Of a DNA stretch of 14,546 nt, positions 1 to 6,579 are shown piece by piece. Made by a program: the position numbers and the translations under genes. The stretch's first letter is position 1. Each line of letters starts with the position of its first letter. Origin of the DNA: Candidatus Altimarinota bacterium (lineage in GTDB: Bacteria; Patescibacteriota; Gracilibacteria; UBA4473). Below the pieces are notes generated by a model. The model searched no databases, was not told the DNA's origin, and worked only from the letters and a program-made list of their open reading frames with translations. The DNA lies in NCBI GenBank assembly GCA_020629095.1, contig JAHDDZ010000017.1, positions 1 to 14,546 of the forward strand, given 5' to 3'.

Positions 1-124
1 GGAGGTGCGAAAAGTAAAGAATGGATATGGTATTGCCATTCTTAGTACTCCGAAAGGGGTTATGACAGGATATGAAGCACGTGTAAAAAATATTGGTGGG
101 GAATTCTTATGTACCGTTAGTTAA
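1..124 (+). CDS. rpsH: 30S ribosomal protein uS8, C-terminal part
   Basis: The left edge cuts this gene; codons read from position 2 to the TAA at 122-124. The visible 40 residues carry the uS8 C-terminal signature: a GYGIAILSTPKGVMT stretch followed by YEARVKNIGGEFLC, matching the family pattern in which a serine/threonine-rich turn and a Gly-Gly-Glu segment bind helix 21 of 16S rRNA. uS8 binds the central domain of 16S rRNA early in assembly. Its position directly before rplF is the standard order of the spc operon. The next start codon lies one base after this stop, so translation is probably coupled. Identity is secure; the N-terminal two-thirds are outside the window. Confidence 0.93.
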   Translation, partial: EVRKVKNGYGIAILSTPKGVMTGYEARVKNIGGEFLCTVS

Positions 125-125
125 T

Positions 126-674
126 ATGAGTCGAGTAGGTAAAATGCCGGTATCGGTTCCCGCAGGCGTAGAGCTTCAGTTTAATGCTGATAGTATTACA
201 GCTAAAGGGAAAATGGGGGAAATGACAATGGCTTTTGATCCGCAATTTGTTTCTTTTGCACAAGAAGGTGTAGAAGTGCAAGTGACTCGAAAGAGTGAAA
301 CAAAAGAATGCCGAAGTCGACACGGACTCTATCGGAGTCTGCTGGAAAACCTGACAATTGGTGTTTCTGAAGGATTTAAAAAAACACTGGAAATCAAAGG
401 AGTGGGGTACCGAGCAGCTCTAAAAGGACAAGGCGTGGAGCTAAATCTTGGATACAGTCACCCAATCCAATATGATTTGCCAGAGGGAATCAAAGTAGAA
501 TTTGAAGAAAAAAGCCAAACAGTTTTCACTGTTTCTGGCATGGACAAACAAAAAGTAGGACAAGTGTCTGCAGAGATTCGATCATTCCGAAAGCCTGAGC
601 CGTATAAAGGAAAAGGGATTCGGTATCAAGGCGAATACATCCTGCGGAAAGCTGGTAAATCATCTGCAAAATAA
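126..674 (+). CDS. rplF: 50S ribosomal protein uL6
   Basis: uL6 binds 23S rRNA near the sarcin-ricin loop and factor-binding site. The protein is 182 residues, the family's usual length, and starts MSRVGKMPVSVPAGV, the standard uL6 opening. The C-terminal half has the family's GVGYRAALKG and YKGKGIRYQGEYILRKAGK segments. I chose the ATG at 126 over upstream in-frame codons (93) because it gives the conserved N-terminus and lies one base past the rpsH stop. No Shine-Dalgarno sequence precedes it. It ends in TAATG, shared with the rplR start. The conserved Arg of the MSR opening is encoded by CGA. Confidence 0.96.
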   Translation: MSRVGKMPVSVPAGVELQFNADSITAKGKMGEMTMAFDPQFVSFAQEGVEVQVTRKSETKECRSRHGLYRSLLENLTIGVSEGFKKTLEIKGVGYRAALKGQGVELNLGYSHPIQYDLPEGIKVEFEEKSQTVFTVSGMDKQKVGQVSAEIRSFRKPEPYKGKGIRYQGEYILRKAGKSSAK

Positions 675-1003
675 TGACTAATAGAGCTGAACAAAAACGA
701 CTCGCACGTGCACGACGCACAAATACAATTGCGAAAAAAAGCGACAGGCCACGTTTGTTGGTGTACCGCAGCAACAAGGCCATTTACGCACAATTGATTG
801 ATGGGGAAACTGTGGTGTGCGGGACAAGCACGTTGGGTGACAAAAACACAATTGATGGCGCAACCGCTGCCGGAAAGGCAATTGGTGAAAAAGCAAAAGA
901 AAAAGGAATTGATACTATCACTTTCGATCGAAATGGATATAAGTATCATGGAAAAGTGAAAGCTCTGGCAGACGGAGCAAGAGAAGCTGGACTCAAATTT
1001 TAG
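674..1003 (+). CDS. rplR: 50S ribosomal protein uL18
   Basis: uL18 binds 5S rRNA and joins it to the central protuberance. The 109-residue product is slightly shorter than the roughly 117 of E. coli. It shows the basic N-terminus (RLARARRTN), the RPRLLVYRSNKAIYAQLID core strand and the C-terminal FDRNGYKYHGKVKALADGAREAGLKF segment typical of the family. The ATG overlaps the rplF stop by one base (TAATG), which suggests re-initiation by the terminating ribosome; there is no Shine-Dalgarno sequence. It ends in TAG, three bases before rpsE. Unlike its neighbours it uses a mix of AGA, AGG, CGT, CGC and CGA for arginine. Confidence 0.95.
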   Translation: MTNRAEQKRLARARRTNTIAKKSDRPRLLVYRSNKAIYAQLIDGETVVCGTSTLGDKNTIDGATAAGKAIGEKAKEKGIDTITFDRNGYKYHGKVKALADGAREAGLKF

Positions 1004-1006
1004 ACT

Positions 1007-1645
1007 ATGACTGAAGAACAAAACACGGCACCGGCTGAAGCGGCAGAGACTCCTAAACAGGAAACTGCACCTACACCAGAAAAGAAAAAAACTGAAGATC
1101 GAGGATCGAAAGGTGGTGGACAACGACGCGGTCGTGGTCGACGTGATCGAAAGCCTCGTGAACCAAAAGAGTTCGAAGAATCAATCTTGCAGATTGATCG
1201 AGTGACCCGAGTTACAAAAGGTGGTCGTCAACTGCGATTCCGAGTTTCTGTAGTAATTGGCGACAAGAAAGGGCGAGTTGGATTTGGTATTGGAAAATCA
1301 TCTGAAGTGCTTGGGGGCATTCGAAAAGCGGTTGCTGATGCAAAGCAAAATCTTATCACGATTCCGATTCAAAATGATACAATTCCGCACGCTGTGAAGG
1401 CAAAATTCAAATCAAGCCAAGTGCACTTGTACCCAGCACCTGCGGGTAAGGGAGTCATCGCTGGTGGTGCAACACGAAAAATATTAGATGTGTCTGGAAT
1501 TAAAAACGTGCTCGCAAAGTTGCATGGTTCACGAACACGAATCAATGTGGCTCGAAGCACCTTTCAGGCACTTGGAAGCTTAACGCACGAGGCACCCTAC
1601 ACACCCAAAAAACAAACTGAGGAAACTGTAACTACTACTGAATAA
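1007..1645 (+). CDS. rpsE: 30S ribosomal protein uS5 with extended ends
   Basis: uS5 acts in decoding fidelity and mRNA unwinding at the entry tunnel. The 212-residue protein is longer than E. coli uS5 (about 167). A charged Ala/Glu/Lys then Arg/Gly-rich extension of roughly 50 residues precedes the S5 double-stranded-RNA-binding domain (from about FEESILQIDRVTRV, then GDKKGRVGFGIGKSSEV). The C-terminal domain contains PAPAGKGVIAGGATRKILD and KLHGSRTRINVARSTFQAL. A Thr/Glu-rich tail of about 15 residues ends the protein. The start three bases after rplR has no Shine-Dalgarno sequence. It ends in TAATG shared with rplO. In most bacteria rpmD (uL30) would follow; it is absent here, as in CPR genomes. 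Confidence 0.95.
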   Translation: MTEEQNTAPAEAAETPKQETAPTPEKKKTEDRGSKGGGQRRGRGRRDRKPREPKEFEESILQIDRVTRVTKGGRQLRFRVSVVIGDKKGRVGFGIGKSSEVLGGIRKAVADAKQNLITIPIQNDTIPHAVKAKFKSSQVHLYPAPAGKGVIAGGATRKILDVSGIKNVLAKLHGSRTRINVARSTFQALGSLTHEAPYTPKKQTEETVTTTE

Positions 1646-2085
1646 TGGATCTGAGCAATCTGAAACCGAAAGTGCGAAAACCTGCCCGAAAACGAAAAGG
1701 GCAAGGAAACGCAGCAGGCCAAGGAACCTATGGCGGCCGAGGCATGAATGGTCAAAATGCACGAGCCGGTGGAGGTGTGCGACCTGGCTTTGAAGGTGGG
1801 CAAAGTGGCCTCCTTATGCGGATGCCAAAACTGCCTGGTTTCCGAAACCCAAACCGAGTTGAAGCAGAAACAGTGTCGCTTTCAAAAGTCATTACGGCGT
1901 TTGCAAAAGGCGGTAAAGTTACGCCTATTACTCTTTCTGACGCGAAAGTCGTAAGCGGTAAAAACAGCAAAATCAAAGTGCTTTTTGACGGCGCTGCACC
2001 AGAAGCAAAATTAGAACTAGAAGGTGTGCTTGTCAGTAAAGCAGCCAAGGCTGCCATTGAGAAAGCAGGCGGGACAGTTTCATAA
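1645..2085 (+). CDS. rplO: 50S ribosomal protein uL15
   Basis: uL15 is a late-assembling 23S rRNA binder. The 146 residues show the family's basic glycine-rich N-terminus (RKRKGQGNAAGQGTYGGRG, then GQNARAGGGVRPGFEGGQ), the MRMPKLPGFRNPN segment, and a C-terminal globular domain ending KAAIEKAGGTVS. It starts on a one-base overlap with the rpsE stop. Nine of about ten arginines are CGA. In most bacteria secY and adk follow in the same operon; here a strong terminator follows within 20 bases and the next gene is convergent. This is therefore the last gene of the ribosomal operon. Confidence 0.95.
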   Translation: MDLSNLKPKVRKPARKRKGQGNAAGQGTYGGRGMNGQNARAGGGVRPGFEGGQSGLLMRMPKLPGFRNPNRVEAETVSLSKVITAFAKGGKVTPITLSDAKVVSGKNSKIKVLFDGAAPEAKLELEGVLVSKAAKAAIEKAGGTVS

Positions 2086-2102
2086 AAAATAGTATAGCAA
2101 AC

Positions 2103-2129
2103 AAAAAGCGGCCAGAGGCCGCTTTTTTT
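2103..2129 (+). terminator. Rho-independent terminator after rplO
   Basis: A perfect 6-bp GC stem (GCGGCC/GGCCGC) with a 3-base loop AGA is preceded by five A and followed by seven T. The A-tract pairs with the T-tract to lengthen the stem. Because the flanks are A on the left and T on the right, the element could also terminate the convergent minus-strand gene ending at 2185. It closes the ribosomal protein operon. Confidence 0.93.
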
Positions 2130-2184
2130 ATACAGAACTCCCTCACATGCCCAGTTAAGCAGTAATGCTAAATTTAAGGTATTC

Positions 2185-4299
2185 TCACACGAAATAGGTA
2201 GTAATAACACCTCGGCCCCAGCCGCTCTGCGCACGTGGGTCCAGCATATGCGCCGAGGCTTCACTGCCAAAGAATGAGATGCGACGTAAAACATTGGCCG
2301 CTGTTTGCGGAATTGTATATGCATCCCACAAGCGCTCTTCTTGCTCTAGGTGGGCAATAAGAGGATTTGGCGCGCTAAACGGAAACTTTGGGAAAATAAC
2401 CTGCTGTGCTCGCAACTGCGATAGGTTCGGATGTGTGCTGTTGTGGTGAATATAAATCCACTCGTCCAGATCTTTCAGCTGCGGAAGGATTTTCCCATCT
2501 CCACCAGTTATCTTTTCTGCCATCAGTTTTGTGTCAGGTGCCATAGCCTGTAAGTGGAAATAGAGCTGTTGCGCCAAGTCTTTGCTGCTGACAGAGATGA
2601 TGGTTCTACTGACTTTTTCATCTATTCGAAGCGCCAAAACGCGCTGTGCAACTGCCTCGATAAAGTGCGGTGAGCGCACCTGGGGCAGCCCTATTTGCAC
2701 TTGCAGGTGAGGCTTTTCTCCACCCTTAGCCTCTGGCTTTATGCCAAGCCAATAGTCTACGAACCCCGAGGACACTGGACTGACATGCCCCCAGGCGTGC
2801 AACGGTTGCTGTTGCAAATTGGTCTTAAGTCGCATCCAGTCAGTCGCTGTCCACCAACAAAAACTCAAATTGCCATTCGCTGGGCGATAATCAAGCCAGA
2901 TTCGAACTCCCTCTGGAGGATTTTTCAAAATAGTCTCCAGTGCTGGGTTTTGCCGCATCACACCAAGCGCCTCTAAGCGCGGCAGAATGGAAGAGAAATC
3001 AGTATGAAGTGGCATTGGAACGCGCTCTGGGTAGGTCCCTATTGGGCGTTTTAATAGTGGCTCGATTATGTCTTTTACCACGGCCGCAATAGTGAAAAGG
3101 GCTTCGTCAGTGGTCTTAGGGTCTTCTAACCACGGCCATAACGAAACCGTGGTTGTTGCACTCATCAGCAGGTCTTTTGTGGTTTGCTCTGCCTCATCAA
3201 TAAAAATGGCTCTGTCGGCAAACAAATGCGCCCACTGGGCATATGCTCGAGCGGACATAGCCAGAACCGGCTCAGTCAGCTTTTCTACTTGCACTGGTGC
3301 ATATTCTTCATCTGTCATATGCACAGACTGCCACAACGGGCGTTCCTCAAAAAATAGATTTATGTGGCGCAACCCCCGCAGGCCATGCGCATGGCGGTGG
3401 AGGCACTTGAGGGCAAAGACCAGCCGGTCATCTGATAAATTATCCATGCAGAAAGCCATTAACCTTTCTGGGCTTAACAGCACCTCAGGCGTTGGAAATG
3501 CCTTAACTGCACCAAAGTAACTCATTTTGGGGGTAATGATAATTGACTTTTGGCCGGCCTTCGCCGTAGCTTCTGCCGTTGCAATTAGCTTCGCAGCGGC
3601 TATTGGAGCATCTAAAATTGCATGCCATGTTGTATAAGATTCTATTTTTTCTGCCATTGCAGTTGGCAGCTGAAATGGCTTATAGTCTGGCTTTTGCGGT
3701 GTTTCATTTGTGCCAGACTGACCAGAAAAAAGTGCCCCAGCAACCCAGTTCTTGTGCCTCCCTATCAAAGCCTTCATCGGCTCAAGAACGGTCTTTGGCA
3801 GACTTTCTATTTCCTTTTGCAGCAGCCGAAAAAGCCCCTCGCTTGCCTCCACATCACTCATTGCGCGGTGGGCATTTTCGTGCATCAGGCAATAGTTTCC
3901 GGCGATTGATTCGAGACTATAACTCTCCTCGTTTATTAGTAAAATGCGCGCCAGCTGGTGCGTGTCAATATAGGCATTTTCGGGCACCGGAACGCCATGC
4001 GCACGCAAAAACCGAATGTCAAAATTGATGTTATGGCCAATTATAACTGTACCCTCCAGCAGAGGAGTAATCTCATTTTTTACTTCATTCCAGTCTCGGC
4101 CAATTTCATTTATTTCTGCTTGGGTAATGCCAGTAATCGCTGTTACAGTTGGGTTTAGCGGAGACCTCTCTGGGCGCACAACCGCATCATATCGCAGCTC
4201 GCTTCCATCCTCATTTTGAATAATAAATGCCACCTCGATAATTGAGTCCTCATGCGCGTCAAAGCCAGTTGTCTCCAAGTCTAAAAAGCATTTTTTCAT
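2185..4299 (-). CDS. DnaQ-type 3'-5' exonuclease fused to DinG-like helicase with degenerate ATPase motifs
   Basis: The product is 704 residues. Residues 1-160 form a DEDDh exonuclease: FLDLETTG (D7, E9), IGHNINFD (D94) and HRAMSD (H144, D149), all catalytic positions present. The rest follows the DinG/XPD helicase layout: a Walker A position at about 229-239, a Walker B/DEAH position FIDEAE at 366-371, and the C-terminal PKFPFSAPNPL and YTIPQT...MLDPR segments. The expected GTGKT of Walker A reads AAAKL, DEAH reads DEAE, and the motif VI glycine/arginine pattern is lost. The four iron-sulfur cysteines of E. coli DinG are absent. Staphylococcus aureus DinG is known as a nuclease with an inactive helicase part, so I infer a nuclease using a dead helicase as scaffold. 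The ATG at 4299 sits six bases after TATACT; a GTG at 4317 is possible but less likely. Confidence 0.82.
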   Translation of the reverse strand: MKKCFLDLETTGFDAHEDSIIEVAFIIQNEDGSELRYDAVVRPERSPLNPTVTAITGITQAEINEIGRDWNEVKNEITPLLEGTVIIGHNINFDIRFLRAHGVPVPENAYIDTHQLARILLINEESYSLESIAGNYCLMHENAHRAMSDVEASEGLFRLLQKEIESLPKTVLEPMKALIGRHKNWVAGALFSGQSGTNETPQKPDYKPFQLPTAMAEKIESYTTWHAILDAPIAAAKLIATAEATAKAGQKSIIITPKMSYFGAVKAFPTPEVLLSPERLMAFCMDNLSDDRLVFALKCLHRHAHGLRGLRHINLFFEERPLWQSVHMTDEEYAPVQVEKLTEPVLAMSARAYAQWAHLFADRAIFIDEAEQTTKDLLMSATTTVSLWPWLEDPKTTDEALFTIAAVVKDIIEPLLKRPIGTYPERVPMPLHTDFSSILPRLEALGVMRQNPALETILKNPPEGVRIWLDYRPANGNLSFCWWTATDWMRLKTNLQQQPLHAWGHVSPVSSGFVDYWLGIKPEAKGGEKPHLQVQIGLPQVRSPHFIEAVAQRVLALRIDEKVSRTIISVSSKDLAQQLYFHLQAMAPDTKLMAEKITGGDGKILPQLKDLDEWIYIHHNSTHPNLSQLRAQQVIFPKFPFSAPNPLIAHLEQEERLWDAYTIPQTAANVLRRISFFGSEASAHMLDPRAQSGWGRGVITTYFV

Positions 4300-4305
4300 G
4301 CGCTG

Positions 4306-4311
4306 AGTATA
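4306..4311 (-). promoter_or_regulatory. -10 element for the exonuclease-DinG gene (leaderless type)
   Basis: On the minus strand TATACT (five of six matches to TATAAT) ends six bases before the ATG at 4299. Transcription would start at or beside the start codon. No good -35 is visible; the best is TTCGCG with an 18-base spacer. Confidence 0.5.
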
Positions 4312-4317
4312 GCCCAC

Positions 4318-4346
4318 TTGCGCCCCATGCGCGAATCAATTACTAT
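4318..4346 (+). promoter_or_regulatory. Weak promoter candidate for rbfA-rdgB
   Basis: TTGCGC (4318-4323) and TACTAT (4341-4346) are separated by 17 bases; the rbfA ATG follows eight bases later. The match to consensus is weak, but the geometry equals that of the other promoters in this window. It overlaps the divergent -10 region of the minus-strand gene in a 55-base intergenic space. Confidence 0.35.
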
Positions 4347-4354
4347 CTGCCGCG

Positions 4355-4642
4355 ATGAGAACCTCTGAGCGAAGCGAGAAACTTGCAGGTGTAGTGCGCG
4401 AGCTGCTGCCACAGCTGATTGCGCCCCATTTGAACCCAGCACTACATGGCATTGTGACCGTGGAGCGAATCGAGGTGAGTGGCGATTTGGGTATTATAAA
4501 GGCCTATTTGACGCGATTTGGTGGCACAGAACCATTTATGGGAGTTATACGAAAAGCTAAAAAGCAGATCCTCAAAAGCATTTGCCAGCGAGTAAATCTG
4601 CGCCGCGTGCCTGAACTGCGAATAGCCCAGCTGAGTGAATGA
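4355..4642 (+). CDS. rbfA: Ribosome-binding factor A (short form)
   Basis: RbfA is a KH-fold protein that binds the 30S subunit and helps 16S rRNA 5'-end maturation. The 95-residue product has the family N-terminus (RSEKLAGVVRELLPQLI), the GIVTVERIEVSGDLGIIKAYLT strand-helix region, and the signature LRRVPELRI near the end. It is shorter than the usual 110-130 residues, lacking the C-terminal tail. No Shine-Dalgarno sequence precedes the ATG. Its TGA stop overlaps the next gene's start as ATGA, so the two genes are likely co-translated. Assignment rests on motif order and is fairly sure. Confidence 0.85.
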   Translation: MRTSERSEKLAGVVRELLPQLIAPHLNPALHGIVTVERIEVSGDLGIIKAYLTRFGGTEPFMGVIRKAKKQILKSICQRVNLRRVPELRIAQLSE

Positions 4643-5238
4643 AGACCATTTTAATTGCTACCACAAATGCTGGAAAGCGAGCTGAAATGGTGAGTGCTTT
4701 TCAGAGCATCAAAAATGCGAAATGGCTGTCCCTGAATGACATTCCAGCAGTGAAGGACGTAGAGGAAACGGGCACAACTTTTGCGGAAAATGCTCTACTA
4801 AAAGCGAAATATTATGCAAAAAAAACTGGATTGATGACGCTTGGCGAAGATAGTGGCCTCACCTTAAACGCCCTTCCAGAGCAGTTTGGAGTGCGCACGC
4901 GGCGGCAAATCACGGCCAAAAATGACATCGATTGGTTGCGAATTTTTCTTGAAATGATGGAAAATGAAACTGATCGCAGCTGCATTTTCACCAGCAGCAT
5001 GGCCCTTTTTGATCCATCTATAAATGCGTCTTGGCAGACGGAGGGCGAGACACATGGGCAGATTGTAGAGTTTCCAATGAGCGCGCTCGAGCCCGGAATC
5101 CCCGTTAGCAGCGTCTTTGTGCCAGATGGTTTTGACGAGGTGTATAGCGCAATGGAGAACGCCTACAAAAACCGCTGCAGCCATCGCGGAAAAGCCGCAC
5201 AGGCGATGCAAAAAATTATAGAAGAAATGGGGAACTAA
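4639..5238 (+). CDS. rdgB: RdgB/HAM1-family nucleoside triphosphate pyrophosphatase
   Basis: This family hydrolyses non-canonical purine triphosphates (ITP, dITP, XTP) to monophosphates. In the 199 residues I see the substrate-loop motif IATTNAGKRAEM near the N-terminus, ETGTTFAENALLKAKYYA, GEDSGLTLNAL (the catalytic DSG region, with the usual first Asp replaced by Glu), and the C-terminal SHRGKAAQAM matching the family's SHRGKA motif. The region after DSGL, normally PGVxSARYAG, reads FGVRTRR, so this copy is divergent and its substrate range is uncertain. The start overlaps rbfA (ATGA). The stop overlaps the serS stop on the other strand within the four bases CTAA. Confidence 0.83.
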   Translation: MKTILIATTNAGKRAEMVSAFQSIKNAKWLSLNDIPAVKDVEETGTTFAENALLKAKYYAKKTGLMTLGEDSGLTLNALPEQFGVRTRRQITAKNDIDWLRIFLEMMENETDRSCIFTSSMALFDPSINASWQTEGETHGQIVEFPMSALEPGIPVSSVFVPDGFDEVYSAMENAYKNRCSHRGKAAQAMQKIIEEMGN

Positions 5239-6492
5239 GCCCGAGAAATGCGATCAAAACCACAATATGGGCGCAATACCTCTGGAACAATAATTGATCC
5301 GTCAGCCTGTTGGTAGTTCTCTAAAATTGCCACAAGTGGACGGCTGCTGACGGCCGTGCCATTGAGCGAATGAGCGTGCACCAGCGTGCCGTCTGCCTGG
5401 CGAATGCGAATGCCCAGTCGCCGTGTTTGATAGTCTGTGCAGATGCTCGTACTCGTCATTTCGCGGTACTGCCCTTGCCCCGGCAACCACGCCTCGATGT
5501 CATATTTTTTCGCTGCAGAAGAAATCGCCGCAGCACACGTTCACAACTTGATAGTGAATACCGAGTTGCCGCATTAAACCTTCCTCTATTTCAAGAATTT
5601 CTGTGTGTATTTTTTCACTCATTTCAGGCGTGCATAGCACCACCATCTCAACTTTTTCAAACTGGTGCACACGAAAAATCCCCTTTGTGTCTTTTCCGTA
5701 ACTCCCAGCCTCGCGCCGAAAACATGGACTATATGCTGAATATCGCAATGGCAGATTGGCTTCATCAATTACCTCTCCTCCGTGAAAACTCATCATTGGC
5801 ACCTCAGATGTACCAATCAAATAGAGCTCCTCGTCATCTGGATTCACACAATAATTCTCGTCTTTGGCATAGTATCCCGTCGCCTCAATGGCTGAACGGC
5901 GGGTCATAAATGGCGGAATCGTGGCACTATATCCCTTTTTAACGAGTTCAGTAAATGCCCAAAACATAAGGCTCCGTTGCAAAATAGCTAGCTCATCTCG
6001 AAGATAATAAAACCGCGCACCACTCACTTTTGCACTTCTTTCTGTGTCCAAAATCCCCAGCTTCTCAGCCAATTCCCAGTGCTCTTTTGGCGCAAAATTA
6101 AAAGCCGGCTTTTCACCCCATGTGCGCTCAACCACATTTTCTGTGTCATCTGCACCATCCGGTGCGCTTGCATGCGGCGGATTTGGCAGGGCCTGCAACC
6201 CTTTTTCTAACTCATTTTTAACTCGTTCTACTTCTGTTTCTATTGCTTTTCGCTTAGTTGAAATGGCCTTCATTTCGTCTAGAACCTTCGCCTTCGCATT
6301 GCCCTCCAGCTGCGGAATCTGCTTACTGGCTTCGTTTTGCTGGTGCTTTAATTGTTCAGCTTGGGGCAATAAATCACGCCGAGAAGCATCTGCTGCTAGC
6401 ACAACCTCAACCGACGCAGCCGAAACACCCTTGCGCGCAAGCGCTGCTTTCATCTCTTCTCTATTAGCTCTGAGTTGTTTTATGTCAAGCAT
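5235..6492 (-). CDS. serS: Seryl-tRNA synthetase, reading frame interrupted near the C-terminus
   Basis: SerRS charges tRNA-Ser. The first frame (6492 to the TGA at 5500) holds the N-terminal MLDIKQLRANREEMKAAL, the coiled-coil arm, TSEVPMMSFHGGEVID, and class II motif 2 (FRREAGSYGKDTKGIFRVHQFEK). It then runs out of frame after VVNVCCGDF. The conserved continuation SAAKKYDIEAWLPGQG, then REMTSTSICTDYQ and motif 3 (SRPLVAILENYQQ...PEVLRPY), is in the +1 frame down to the TAG at 5235. The switch lies at about 5519-5521, where about five bases are missing relative to the usual spacing between GD and SAAKK. Serine charging is essential, so sequencing or assembly error is the likeliest cause; true inactivation or recoding cannot be excluded. 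The ATG at 6492 gives the family start. Confidence 0.88.
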
Positions 6493-6514
6493 TTCTGTGT
6501 CTAAAATCAAATAC

Positions 6515-6520
6515 AGTATA
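6515..6520 (-). promoter_or_regulatory. -10 element upstream of serS
   Basis: TATACT on the minus strand lies 22 bases before the serS ATG, predicting a short leader of about 15 bases. No convincing -35 is seen; the upstream region is rich in A and T. Confidence 0.4.
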
Positions 6521-6543
6521 GCTCAAAAAAGAAAGAGAAAAAC

Positions 6544-6572
6544 TTGACTTATTTTTAATAAATGTGTTAAAT
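6544..6572 (+). promoter_or_regulatory. Promoter of the DHH-like gene (leaderless type)
   Basis: TTGACT (6544-6549, five of six to consensus) is followed after 17 bases by TTAAAT (6567-6572). The ATG is seven bases downstream at 6580, so the transcript would start at the start codon. TATAAC at 6572-6577 is an alternative -10 but too close to the ATG and 22 bases from the -35. Confidence 0.55.
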
Positions 6573-6579
6573 ATAACTG

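Noticed and set aside
93..125. Upstream in-frame start for rplF
   Set aside because: It would overlap rpsH and add 11 residues before the conserved MSRVGK opening.
626..1123. 165-codon open frame on the minus strand
   Set aside because: It is antisense to rplR and rpsE and gives a Ser/Phe/Cys-rich sequence typical of reverse reading of Lys/Arg/Glu-rich genes.
2103..2129. Regulatory RNA between rplO and the exonuclease gene
   Set aside because: The short hairpin with its T-tract is fully explained as a terminator; the remaining 55 bases show no structure.
1752..2324. 190-codon open frame on the minus strand crossing the end of rplO and the terminator
   Set aside because: It runs through the rplO terminator and the end of the exonuclease-DinG gene in another frame, with no family resemblance.
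5235..5486. Separate small gene starting MPGQGQYREMTS on the minus strand
   Set aside because: Its sequence is the C-terminal end of SerRS, including motif 3; it is the continuation of serS in another frame, not an independent gene.
5502..5512. Programmed +1 frameshift at the A6 run in serS
   Set aside because: The conserved SAAKK residues are already in the second frame before the A-run, so slippage there would not restore the family sequence.
5370..5909. 179-codon open frame on the plus strand
   Set aside because: It lies wholly opposite serS, whose conserved class II synthetase motifs are on the minus strand; the translated plus frame shows no recognisable pattern.
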